Assembly (NCBI RefSeq): GCF_900590885.1
Contig: NZ_UUON01000001.1
Location: 186,001 to 250,000, forward strand
DNA from: Pseudomonas viridiflava
GTDB lineage: Bacteria > Pseudomonadota > Gammaproteobacteria > Pseudomonadales > Pseudomonadaceae
Reading direction: 5' to 3'
Length of the DNA: 64,000 nt
Made by a program: the position numbers and the translations under genes. Numbering within the stretch: position 1 is the first letter of the stretch; each line of letters opens with the position of its first letter. The notes beneath the pieces were generated by a model. The model ran no database searches, was not told the DNA's origin, and was given only the letters and a program-made list of their open reading frames with translations. Shown piece by piece: positions 25,451 through 33,722 of this stretch.

Positions 25451-27382
25451 CTAGCCTTCGACGCCATCCGGTTGGCGCTTCAATACCAGCGACGCCAACC
25501 CTGTCTGCACATACGCGTTGGCCGGCACCGTCGACACAGTGCTCAGCACCGCCAGCTCCAGCACATCGCTGTGCAGGTTCAGTGAGCCGCTCAGCGACAG
25601 CGCGGCGGTTTGCTCTGCTGCCGTAATAGCTACGGACTGCAATGGCAGCCCGCCCGCCGCGGCACTGATATCGGTAAACCCGGCAACCGCGGTAGCCCCC
25701 GAGGGGCCCGACAGGTAGCCGGTGACGCGACCGAAGCGGCCCTCCCACTCGGCGTGTACCGTCACCGCCAGAACCGTGCCATCGGCTGCCAGCCACGTGC
25801 CGTTCAATGGGTTGTCGGTTTCAGTCGACGGGGTGCTGGCCAGTCGCTCGGCCGCGACGGCGCCGGTGCGCCGGTAGCGCAGTTTGTCGATGTACGTGCC
25901 ACGTTGCGCCAAGCCCGGAAAGTCACTGCTCGCCACCAGCAAGTGGGAGAGTTCGAGTATGTCTTCGGTGCCGCTAAGGGTGACCTGGCCACACAGGCCG
26001 GACGACCAGTTCCAACTCGGGTCCGCAGGGTCCTTGCCGATCGAATGCCACTCGATGGCAAGCGCCACGGGCAGTCCCTGGTTGGGTGTTTCAGCAGACT
26101 TCAGTTGATAGCCCACCACCTCGTAGCGCCCGGTTGATCCGGTTGACGATTGATAGGTGCCGGTGACCCGGTTGCCGTTGACGTTGAGTGTCATCACCGA
26201 GCCGTAGTGGTTTTTCCAGGTGCCTGCCACGGACATCGACGGTGCACGCGCGGGCAGGGTGACCTTGCAAGTGGCGACTTCACGCGGGCCGTGCATGAAG
26301 CGCCGCGACGAGGCGCGCGTGATGATCTGCGGCCCATCCGGGCGGTTGAACAACCAGACTCCCACCGGCGCCAGTGAGTAGACCCCCGGCCCGCAGTGCA
26401 CCACCTGATACTCAAACACGCTGTAGCAGTGCTCCATCACCAGCGAACCCACCAGCACCAGGTCGGTGAGGCCCAACGGTGCAAACTGCGCGAGGGTCTG
26501 CCCCTGTTGCGGGCCGCCTTCGATCAGCACGTTATAGAGGTCCGCGCCGAGGGTGATTTCACCGTCGGCAAAGCCCAGCACCACGTCAGGACTCCCCCCC
26601 TGTGCAATGCGCGCAAGGGTTTGCTGCATGAGCGCATCATCGCCCTTGAACTGTGACGAGCCGGAGTCCAGGGCGAACCTGAGGTCGGTGGCCAGGGTTT
26701 CACCGCCCACCGAATAGGACCTGAGCTGGGTTGACCAGATGTACTCCACCCCAGGCACGGTGCTGTAGAGCGACCAGGGCAGGAACACGTGGGCGCCACG
26801 GGTTTTAGTGGCGTCGACGGCGCCCATTTGGCAGGTACCTTGGTGCTCGGCGGCGTCCCAGTCAAACGCTACGTAAGGCTGGGCCGGGTCAAGCTGGCCG
26901 CTGCGGATCAGTTCCTGGAACAGGCACGCGCTGCGGCCTTCGACATAAGCGCTGCTGCATGGCAGGCCGAAACCGCCATCCCAGTCCAACTGTTTGAACT
27001 GCTCGCCGCCATACTGGGCCGCCAGAAACAGTTTCATCGTCAGCGCGCTGCCGCCGGGGAGGGTCAGCAGGTCCGCAGCGGTTTCCACCTGCATGCTGCC
27101 CCAGGGGCCGAAGCTGTACGGCCGTTGCAGGCAATCGGTGAAGGCAAAGCTGCTGGAGGCCCGGTAGTCGAACCGGCCACCACCAAAGTGAGTGCACTGC
27201 TCGGGCGGGCACAGCGTCGAGGTGACCCAGGTGATAGTGGTGCCGGTATCGAGGGCGAATTTCAGCGGCTGCCCGGGCGTGCCCAGTTCGAGGGTCGAAT
27301 ACCATGGCGTCGCACCATTGTTCTGAAAGGGCCCGCGCTGCATGGGCAATATCAGCCCGTGGGCTGTGGAGGGAGTGTTCAT
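25451..27382 (-). CDS. Pepsin-type aspartic protease fused to avidin-like domains
   Basis: 643 residues, ATG at 27382 with GGAAG upstream. Residues 20-345 are an A1 (pepsin-like) bilobal aspartic protease: first catalytic motif FALDTGTTITWV (Asp45), second FALDSGSSQF (Asp239), and the flap-like segment GSMQVETAADLLTLPG. Residues 383-506 resemble avidin/streptavidin: AGTWKNHYGSVMTLN (Asn391, Ser395), TGTYQSS (Tyr410, Ser412), LAIEWHS (Trp445), WNWSSG (Trp459) and TYIDKLRYRR (Asp499) align by eye with biotin contacts; streptavidin Trp108 would be His480. Residues 525-636 look like a second, degenerate copy (NGTWLAADGTVL). No signal peptide or pro-segment is evident. Pepsin homologues are rare in bacteria. 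It follows the MFS gene by 129 bases on the same strand. Confidence 0.8.
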   Translation of the reverse strand: MNTPSTAHGLILPMQRGPFQNNGATPWYSTLELGTPGQPLKFALDTGTTITWVTSTLCPPEQCTHFGGGRFDYRASSSFAFTDCLQRPYSFGPWGSMQVETAADLLTLPGGSALTMKLFLAAQYGGEQFKQLDWDGGFGLPCSSAYVEGRSACLFQELIRSGQLDPAQPYVAFDWDAAEHQGTCQMGAVDATKTRGAHVFLPWSLYSTVPGVEYIWSTQLRSYSVGGETLATDLRFALDSGSSQFKGDDALMQQTLARIAQGGSPDVVLGFADGEITLGADLYNVLIEGGPQQGQTLAQFAPLGLTDLVLVGSLVMEHCYSVFEYQVVHCGPGVYSLAPVGVWLFNRPDGPQIITRASSRRFMHGPREVATCKVTLPARAPSMSVAGTWKNHYGSVMTLNVNGNRVTGTYQSSTGSTGRYEVVGYQLKSAETPNQGLPVALAIEWHSIGKDPADPSWNWSSGLCGQVTLSGTEDILELSHLLVASSDFPGLAQRGTYIDKLRYRRTGAVAAERLASTPSTETDNPLNGTWLAADGTVLAVTVHAEWEGRFGRVTGYLSGPSGATAVAGFTDISAAAGGLPLQSVAITAAEQTAALSLSGSLNLHSDVLELAVLSTVSTVPANAYVQTGLASLVLKRQPDGVEG

Positions 27383-27408
27383 GATGACTTCCGTTTCTGT
27401 AGTGAGAA

Positions 27409-27428
27409 CTCCCCGGTTGCCCGGGGAG
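27409..27428. repeat. Inverted repeat between MFS and protease genes
   Basis: CTCCCCGG-TTGC-CCGGGGAG, eight perfect base pairs, between the MFS stop and the protease start. On the minus strand it is followed by TTCTC rather than a T-run, so attenuation or mRNA processing is as likely as termination. Confidence 0.6.
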
Positions 27429-27511
27429 CCTTATTCAAACGGTGCGCGGATAAAAACGCTGTCGGCTGACTACCCGCTGGCCGCACGGAAACGGCGCCAA
27501 CCGGGCGTCGA

Positions 27512-28855
27512 TCAACGCAACGCCTTGCCCTCGGTCTCCGGGATAAACACCACCAGCAACACGGTAATCAACATGAACGCGTTGATCAGTGTGGTGGTCA
27601 TGTTGAACGACGAGCCGTACGCGATCAGCACGCCGATTACCGACGGCGCCAGCACATTGGCCACGCGCTGGGCGAAGATCGCCCAGCCATAGCCCAGCGT
27701 GCGCAAGCGCGTGGGGTACAGCTCGCCGATCCAGGCGCCCCATACGCCCCAGGCACCGAGGTTGAAAAACGCCAGGGCAAAGTTGCTCAGGTACAGCATC
27801 TCCAGGGATTGGGCGTTGGCAAACCCGTAGCCGGCCAGCACGGCGGCGCTGATAAAACCGATGATGACTTTCTTGCGGCCCAGGCGTTGGGTCAGGTACG
27901 ACGCGGTGATGTAGCCGGGGATCATGCACAGTGCCGACAGCGCGATAAAACCGTAGCTTTGCGGCAGGCTTAAACCACGCTGTTGCAGCAAGGTCGGCAG
28001 CCAGGTCTGCAAGCCCCAGTAGCCCCACGAAAAGGTGAAGTTGACGACGATCTGCAGCGCGCTGACCTTCATCAGGCTGGCGGTAAACAGGTCGCGATGC
28101 CGGCCCTGGGTGGTCTGGTCGACCGTCAGCTCACAGCCTTGCGGCACCTGGACCGCACCTCGACTCAAGCGCGCGATCACCGCCTTCGCCTGGGCTTGGC
28201 GCCCCACGCCGGCCAGCCAGTAAGGCGACTCCGGCACCCAGCGCGCGACCACCAGCGCCCACAGGCTGCCCAGTGAACTGAGCACGATAATCGCGCGCCA
28301 GCCCTGGGGCAGCAGCCACACCGTGGCCCCCAGCGCGAGCAACATGCCGATGGGCCAACCCGAGGCCAGGTACACCGTCAGCGCACCGCGATGGCGGATC
28401 GGCAACAGCTCCTGGTAATGGGCAAAAGTCACCACCATCATGCCCACCGCCGCCACGCCCGAGACCAGCCGCAGCGCGTACAGGGTGAGGTAGTCGGGGG
28501 CAAACGCGCTGGCCAGCGACACCAGCCCATACAGCCCCAGGCTCCAGAGGATGGCGTTTTTACGGCCGATACGCTCGGCGATCTTGCCCCAGGCCAGCGA
28601 GCCCAGCAGCATGCCGATGAACATGGCGCTGATCAGGTTGCCGATGGCCAGCGCATCCAGGGTCAAGTCTTCGGCGATCAGCGGCGCGGTGTAGACGATG
28701 ATCATCATCTCCCACGCCTCGATGGCAAACACAAAAAACAGCGCGAGGCAGGCTTTCAGATGCTCGCGGGTCAAGGGCACGTCGCGGAACACATCGCCCA
28801 CCGGCAGGGTGGTCGCATTGCTGCCCGGTTCGGGCGTCGAGGTGGCGTCATTCAT
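27512..28855 (-). CDS. MFS transporter (sugar/acid porter type)
   Basis: 447 residues with about twelve hydrophobic helices in the inner membrane. Typical MFS signatures are present: GKIAERIGRKNAILWS after helix 2 (GxxxDRxGR type), PESPYWL at the end of the first half, RLGRKKVI in the second half and PETEGKAL at the C-terminus. It belongs to the broad group that takes up aromatic acids, sugars or other organic acids by proton symport. The position after the racemase and outer-membrane protein suggests that it imports the substrate of the hydantoinase-like enzymes, but the sequence does not reveal the solute. Confidence 0.87.
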   Translation of the reverse strand: MNDATSTPEPGSNATTLPVGDVFRDVPLTREHLKACLALFFVFAIEAWEMMIIVYTAPLIAEDLTLDALAIGNLISAMFIGMLLGSLAWGKIAERIGRKNAILWSLGLYGLVSLASAFAPDYLTLYALRLVSGVAAVGMMVVTFAHYQELLPIRHRGALTVYLASGWPIGMLLALGATVWLLPQGWRAIIVLSSLGSLWALVVARWVPESPYWLAGVGRQAQAKAVIARLSRGAVQVPQGCELTVDQTTQGRHRDLFTASLMKVSALQIVVNFTFSWGYWGLQTWLPTLLQQRGLSLPQSYGFIALSALCMIPGYITASYLTQRLGRKKVIIGFISAAVLAGYGFANAQSLEMLYLSNFALAFFNLGAWGVWGAWIGELYPTRLRTLGYGWAIFAQRVANVLAPSVIGVLIAYGSSFNMTTTLINAFMLITVLLVVFIPETEGKALR

Positions 28856-28880
28856 GCTGGTTTATCCCTGTGCGTTAGGG

Positions 28881-29702
28881 TCAGGCCTTGACCCGATTGC
28901 CGATTGGCACCGGCCCCTGAAACAGCCCGAAGGCCTTGATCTCGGCTTCCGAAGGCGGCTCGCAGCTGCCCACCCGGCTGGGCACCCAGCCAAAGCGGCG
29001 CTTCATGCCGGCGAGGTTTTCGGCCATCTTGAAGGCGGCCACCACCGGGTCGATCACCGGTACACCGACCTCGCACTGCACCTGTTCAAAGAAGCCGAAC
29101 TCGATGGTGCAGCCGAGCACGATGGCTTCGGCGCCGTCTTCCTCGACCGCCCGCATGGCTTCTTCGATGATCCGTCGGCGGGTGAGGGCCGGGTCCTTCT
29201 GGAACTCATCCACGCCCATGCCCAGCTGGCGCATCGACGCCAGCCGATGCTCGGCGCCATAGCCGCGCACGCGCTCGTGCATCTGCTCCATCCATTTGCT
29301 GCGGCCGACGATGATCGAGAAGCGGTTGGCCAACTGCGCGACCACTTGCAAGCTGGCCTGGCACGGCGCGACCACTAGGGTGTCGCCGGAAATTTCCCGC
29401 GCATCTTCCAGCGCCGGGTCGTAGAAACAGCCGATCACCAGCGCATCGATGTCCTGTTGCCCGCAGTCACGGGCGATGCGGATGGTGCGCTCGTAAGTGA
29501 GGGCTTCGTACGCGCGATACTCGAGGTGGGTGGGGCTGGGGTTCATGTCGAAGGACACCACTTCAATCTGGGTCGACGGCAGCTTGATGCCGTGCAGCAA
29601 GTCGGCTATCGGCGCGTCGAAGGTCGGCTGGCCGATAGGGTTCAGCCAGCGCACGGTGACCGGTACGTCGTGGGGTAGTTCGGCAAGGTTGTGGGTGTGC
29701 AT
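28881..29702 (-). CDS. Asp/Glu/hydantoin racemase family protein
   Basis: 273 residues. The two catalytic cysteines of the family are visible in LVIGCFYDPALEDAR and IVLGCTIEFGF, which act as the acid/base pair for inversion at the alpha carbon. Members include hydantoin racemase, aspartate/glutamate racemase and arylmalonate decarboxylase; the neighbouring hyuA and hyuB favour a hydantoin-type substrate. It lies 25 bases after the MFS start region on the same strand, inside the probable operon. The N-terminal VRWLNPIGQPTFD is common to the hydantoin racemase branch. Confidence 0.8.
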   Translation of the reverse strand: MHTHNLAELPHDVPVTVRWLNPIGQPTFDAPIADLLHGIKLPSTQIEVVSFDMNPSPTHLEYRAYEALTYERTIRIARDCGQQDIDALVIGCFYDPALEDAREISGDTLVVAPCQASLQVVAQLANRFSIIVGRSKWMEQMHERVRGYGAEHRLASMRQLGMGVDEFQKDPALTRRRIIEEAMRAVEEDGAEAIVLGCTIEFGFFEQVQCEVGVPVIDPVVAAFKMAENLAGMKRRFGWVPSRVGSCEPPSEAEIKAFGLFQGPVPIGNRVKA

Positions 29703-29725
29703 GGGTACGTCCTCGAAAAATGGGC

Positions 29726-30616
29726 TTAGAAAAACTTCACCAGCGCCATGGTCAGCTCGTTGGAGCGCTTCACATTGGCGCTGCGGTAGTAGTCGAAATT
29801 CACGTTGGCAGACAGGTACAGGCCCTGTGCGGCAAACCCGGTGTAGGTCATGGACGGACCGACCTTTCCAACCCGCGATTCAGCGAAGTCCGACGCAGCG
29901 GTGTTGTTGATGTGGTAGACGTGATGCACGCCCAGCCACAGGTCTTCGGTGGCCAGGTAGCCGGCGGCCACGTTGGCCAGCCACAGGCTGACGCCGCCGC
30001 GCAGGCGCTGCGGGTCTTCAGTGCCCAGGTCGAGAGGCTTGCGGTTGCGCGCGGCGTAGTGAATGCCGGCGGGTGTGAAGGTGGCGGCGAAGCGCCCCAC
30101 ACGCAGGTAGTTGGCGACGCTGAAACTCACCGCATAACGGTTGGCGAAGGCGCCGTAGCCGGCGATATCGTTATTGCCGTTGGGGAACTCGACCATCAGC
30201 GTCGGGTTGACCCAGAAAGTGGTGAAGTCGTCCGCGCCGAAGTCGGTCGTGGGCTCGACCACGTTGTAGTAATAGGCGAAACCCAGGTTGGGCGAGGCGA
30301 TGCCCCAGGGGCTTGTGTCCTTGGCGCCGTTGGTGCTGGCGTAGCCGGGAATTGCACCGACCCAGAACTGCAACTGGTCGCGGGTGGTGTCGGTAAAGCC
30401 GGTTTCGGAGAAGTACGCCAGCACTGTGTTGCCGCCGGCCCGTACATTGCCGTCGGCATTGCGGTTGTACACCGGAAACGACTCCAGCGCCCACTTGCCC
30501 GGCACGCCCGGCTGGCCGAAACCAATGAACTGTTCGGCCTGTGCGGTGCTGGCGGCGGCCACCGCCCAGGCGAAGCAAAGCCCTGCGCTCAAGCGCAGCA
30601 GGTGACGTGTTTTCAT
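29726..30616 (-). CDS. Outer-membrane beta-barrel protein (MetA/SphA-like)
   Basis: 296 residues. Signal peptide 1-27 (LSAGLCFAWAVAAASTAQA). The mature part has alternating aromatic and polar residues (LGFAYYYNVVEP, TTFWVNPTLMVEFPNG) and ends in FF, as expected of an outer-membrane barrel. It resembles the phenol-degradation MetA/SphA group, which is found with catabolic clusters and thought to let hydrophobic substrates cross the outer membrane. Within this operon it probably supplies the uptake pore, paired with the MFS permease. The substrate is unknown. Confidence 0.8.
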   Translation of the reverse strand: MKTRHLLRLSAGLCFAWAVAAASTAQAEQFIGFGQPGVPGKWALESFPVYNRNADGNVRAGGNTVLAYFSETGFTDTTRDQLQFWVGAIPGYASTNGAKDTSPWGIASPNLGFAYYYNVVEPTTDFGADDFTTFWVNPTLMVEFPNGNNDIAGYGAFANRYAVSFSVANYLRVGRFAATFTPAGIHYAARNRKPLDLGTEDPQRLRGGVSLWLANVAAGYLATEDLWLGVHHVYHINNTAASDFAESRVGKVGPSMTYTGFAAQGLYLSANVNFDYYRSANVKRSNELTMALVKFF

Positions 30617-30649
30617 GATGGGTCTCTCTTATTGTTATGCGATAAGCAA

Positions 30650-32035
30650 TCACGCCATGGCGTTTTCGATCGCCTCGGGTTGCTTGGGGATTGCCGGCCC
30701 CAACACCTTGCCGGCACGGTCTTGCACCACGACGACATCCTCGATGCGCATGCCGCCAAAGTGTTCGTAGTCGCGAAAACGCGAATAGTTGATCAGCCCG
30801 GCGTGGCGGTTTTCCGCTTGCCAGCGCTGGATAAGCGCGGGGATGAAATAGATCCCCGGTTCCACTGTGAGCACCATGCCGCGCTTCAGGGCTTTGCCCA
30901 GGCGCAGGTGGCACAGGCCGAAATGCTGGCTGCGCGAAACCTTGGCGTCATAGCCCACGTGGTCTTCGCCGAGGGAATCCATGTCATGCACATCCAGCCC
31001 CAGCTGGTGGCCGAGGCCGTGTGGAAAGGCCAGTGCGTAGGCGCCGGACTCAACGATGTCGGCCGCCGAGCCGTTGAAGAACCCCAGCGCCTGCATGCCT
31101 TCGGCGAGTTTCAGCGCGGCCTGTTGGTGCACCTCCATAAAGGTCACCCCTGTACGACTCTGCTGTATGCCATGCACTTGCGCGCCGAGCAGCACGTCAT
31201 ACAGTTCGCGCTGGTGCGGCAGAAAACGCCCGCCCACCGGCAGCGTGCGGGTCACATCGCTGGCGTAGCCCAGGGGGCTGCAGGCGGCGGCATCGTTGAT
31301 CACCAGGTCACCGTCGGCCAGACGGTTGTGGTGCTCGAACAGGTGCAGGATGTCGCCACGGCGGGTGAAGATCGGGCAGTAGGCCTCCTGCACGCCCTCG
31401 CGGCCCAGCACATGGCGCATATGCGCCACCACTTCACGCTCGACCACGCCGGGGCGGGTGGTGCGCATGGCCAGGCGATGCATCTGTTCGGTCACCCGCA
31501 GGGCGCTTTCGATCTGCGCCAGTTCCTGCTCGTCCTTGACTTCGCGCAGGGCCACTACTGCGCGGATCAGGGCACGTGAGGCCTTGCCCGCCAGGCTGCC
31601 GGAGGGCAGTTGCGTCAACTGCGCCAGGGTCAGCGCCGTTTCGCCGCGGCAGGGCGGCAGGAAGTGCACGCTGCGCCCGTAGCGCAGGGCGCGATTGACG
31701 AAGGACTGCACGCGGCTCATCGAGCGCACTTGCTGGCAGCCGCACGCGCTGGCCAACTCGGCCGTTGCCAGGGGTTCGCCGAGCCAGATGACGTCGCTTT
31801 CAAGGCTGTCTTCGACGAACAGCGTATCGAGCTTTTCTTCCAGGTCGATGATGCCGATCAGGCCTGGCCGGTTGATGCCAAAGAAGTAGCTGAAGCTGGC
31901 GTCCTGGCGAAACGGGTAGGGGTTGAGGGCAAAGTTGATCGGCGCTTCGCCATGGCCGATCAGCAACACGATGCCGTGGTTCAAGCGCTCGCGCAGGGCT
32001 TGGCGGCGCTGGATGTAAACCGTAGGTGCGAACAT
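30650..32035 (-). CDS. M24B metallopeptidase (Xaa-Pro aminopeptidase/prolidase type)
   Basis: 461 residues from ATG 32035 with GAGGT eight bases upstream; the longer open frame is spurious. Residues 1-135 form the AMP_N domain (RRQALRERLNHGIVLLIG), and 170-445 the pita-bread catalytic domain. The five metal ligands appear present: Asp in LVINDAAA, Asp in ASDVTRTLPVGG, His in FPHGLGHQLGLDVHD, Glu in VEPGIYF and Glu in RIEDVVVV. It should release an N-terminal residue from Xaa-Pro peptides or cleave related amide bonds. M24 enzymes also include creatinase-like enzymes acting on non-peptide C-N bonds, so a role on a ring-opened cyclic amide is possible here. Confidence 0.9.
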   Translation of the reverse strand: MFAPTVYIQRRQALRERLNHGIVLLIGHGEAPINFALNPYPFRQDASFSYFFGINRPGLIGIIDLEEKLDTLFVEDSLESDVIWLGEPLATAELASACGCQQVRSMSRVQSFVNRALRYGRSVHFLPPCRGETALTLAQLTQLPSGSLAGKASRALIRAVVALREVKDEQELAQIESALRVTEQMHRLAMRTTRPGVVEREVVAHMRHVLGREGVQEAYCPIFTRRGDILHLFEHHNRLADGDLVINDAAACSPLGYASDVTRTLPVGGRFLPHQRELYDVLLGAQVHGIQQSRTGVTFMEVHQQAALKLAEGMQALGFFNGSAADIVESGAYALAFPHGLGHQLGLDVHDMDSLGEDHVGYDAKVSRSQHFGLCHLRLGKALKRGMVLTVEPGIYFIPALIQRWQAENRHAGLINYSRFRDYEHFGGMRIEDVVVVQDRAGKVLGPAIPKQPEAIENAMA

Positions 32036-32063
32036 GGGTATTACCTCTGCGAAGGTTCCTGGG

Positions 32064-33722
32064 TCAAAGCGTGAGGCCGTAGACCGTGCGGGCACTGTGA
32101 GCGTCGACATAGCCGTTTCTGAGGTCGTCCAGCACCGCCTGTGGATCGCGATCGGCAGGCGGGCCGAAGCCACCGCCGGCCCCCGTGCGCACGCGCACCA
32201 GGTCGCCCGCGTTGAGGGCGATGCTGCTGGCCATCGCGTAGCGTTCTTGCGTGCCGTCATCACGCACCACTTCGATGTAATTGGGTGAGCCTTCGAAGCC
32301 TTGCTCCAGGCCCCAGGGCGGTACCACGGCGCGGGTGTAGCCGCAGGTCAGGAAGCTGCCATCGGCGCGGATGCGATAGTCGATGCAGATGCCTCGGCCA
32401 CCCCGGAACTGGCCATGCCCACCGGGGGCGTCGTTGAGTGCCAGGCGTTCGACATACAGGCCATAGCGGGCCTCACACACTTCCACCGGGCAGTTGAAGG
32501 TTTCGCCATGCAGGCCCGAGTACACCGCGTTGTTGCCATCGCGCCCGGCCTCGGCGCCCCAGCCGCCGATCTCCGGTTCCACCAGGGTGAACAGGCGCCC
32601 GGTATCGGGGTGCACGCCGCCGATGATGGTGGCGCACACCGAGGCGAAGTTGCCGGCGGGCAGGCGGTACGGGAAGCGCTCGGCCAGGCAGCGCAGGATC
32701 AGGTCATGTACGCGGATCAAATTCTCGAAGTAGAAGCCTTGGGCGGCGGGTGGCTGTGCGTCGAACAACGAGCCGGGGCGGGTCAGTACCCGCAGCGGGC
32801 GGAAGGTGCCGCCGTTGGTCACGCCCTGGGGCGCGGTCAACGCCTTGAAGGCCATTTGCGCGGCGACCACCGCGCCGTCCCGGCTCAGGTTGGTAGGGCC
32901 GCCGCATTGGTCGGGGTTGTCGCGCAGATCGATGATCAGCTCACGCGCGGAGATCTGGATGGCGACTTTGAACACACTGCCGTCGTCCTGCAGCTCCTCC
33001 TTTTGCAGCGCCCCGGGCGGCAAGCTGCGCAGCGCACTCAAGGAGATTTTTTCGCCCAGGTCCATGAACGCTTGCATGGCCGCGAGAAACACTTCCACGC
33101 CATACTTCGCACTCAGCGCTTGCAGGCGCGTGGCGCCACCGCGCACGGCGGCGATGCCGGCCCACAGGTCACCCTCCATGAAGTCCGGCATGCGCGTATT
33201 GCAGCGCAGAATCTGCAGTACCGAACGGATCGGCTGCCCGCGGCTGATCAGCTTCACCGAGGCCAGGCGCAGGCCCTCCTGGAAAATATCCGTGGCCTCG
33301 GTCGACAACGACCCCGGCACCCTGCCGCTCACATCGTTCCAGTGCGCGATGTTGGCGGTCCAGGCCACCAGGCGGCCCCCGGCGAACACCGGCATGGCCA
33401 GCACCACATCGTTCAGGTGCGTGACGCCGCCGCTGTGGGGGTCGTTGGTGATAAACACATCACCGTCCTCGATCTCGCCGGGCACCGGGTGCTGGATCAG
33501 GACCTGCTTGACCGCCTTGTCGAGCACACCGACGAACGCCGGAATACCGGCCCCGGAACTCGCGATTTCACCTTGGGCATCGGTGATGCCGGTGCCCATG
33601 TCCAGCACTTCATAAATGATCGGGCTCATGGCGGCTTTGCGCATGGCCGTGAACATTTCATCGGCGATGGCCTGCAACGAGTTCTGGATGATGTCCAGGG
33701 TGAACACATCAAGCTGGCTCAT
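32064..33722 (-). CDS. hyuB: Hydantoinase B / 5-oxoprolinase beta subunit
   Basis: 552 residues of the HyuB family. Characteristic blocks are the N-terminal IIQNSLQAIADEMFTAM, then DVFITNDPHSGGVTHLNDV, TANIAHWNDVSGRVPGS and the C-terminal RTGAGGGFGPPADRDP. With HyuA it forms an ATP-dependent enzyme that opens five-membered cyclic amides such as hydantoins, N-methylhydantoin, 5-oxoproline or acetophenone-like substrates through a phosphorylated intermediate. The start overlaps the hyuA stop by four bases, so subunits are made together. Length is normal. Confidence 0.93.
   Translation of the reverse strand: MSQLDVFTLDIIQNSLQAIADEMFTAMRKAAMSPIIYEVLDMGTGITDAQGEIASSGAGIPAFVGVLDKAVKQVLIQHPVPGEIEDGDVFITNDPHSGGVTHLNDVVLAMPVFAGGRLVAWTANIAHWNDVSGRVPGSLSTEATDIFQEGLRLASVKLISRGQPIRSVLQILRCNTRMPDFMEGDLWAGIAAVRGGATRLQALSAKYGVEVFLAAMQAFMDLGEKISLSALRSLPPGALQKEELQDDGSVFKVAIQISARELIIDLRDNPDQCGGPTNLSRDGAVVAAQMAFKALTAPQGVTNGGTFRPLRVLTRPGSLFDAQPPAAQGFYFENLIRVHDLILRCLAERFPYRLPAGNFASVCATIIGGVHPDTGRLFTLVEPEIGGWGAEAGRDGNNAVYSGLHGETFNCPVEVCEARYGLYVERLALNDAPGGHGQFRGGRGICIDYRIRADGSFLTCGYTRAVVPPWGLEQGFEGSPNYIEVVRDDGTQERYAMASSIALNAGDLVRVRTGAGGGFGPPADRDPQAVLDDLRNGYVDAHSARTVYGLTL

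Noticed and set aside
27409..27428. Strong terminator separating the MFS and protease-avidin genes
   Set aside because: The stem is good but there is no T-run on the minus strand, so termination cannot be claimed; kept only as an inverted repeat.
29720..31579. Plus-strand open frame of 619 codons opposite the outer-membrane and M24 peptidase genes
   Set aside because: The minus-strand genes have clear families, signal peptide and metal ligands; this frame is a mirror with no recognisable domain.
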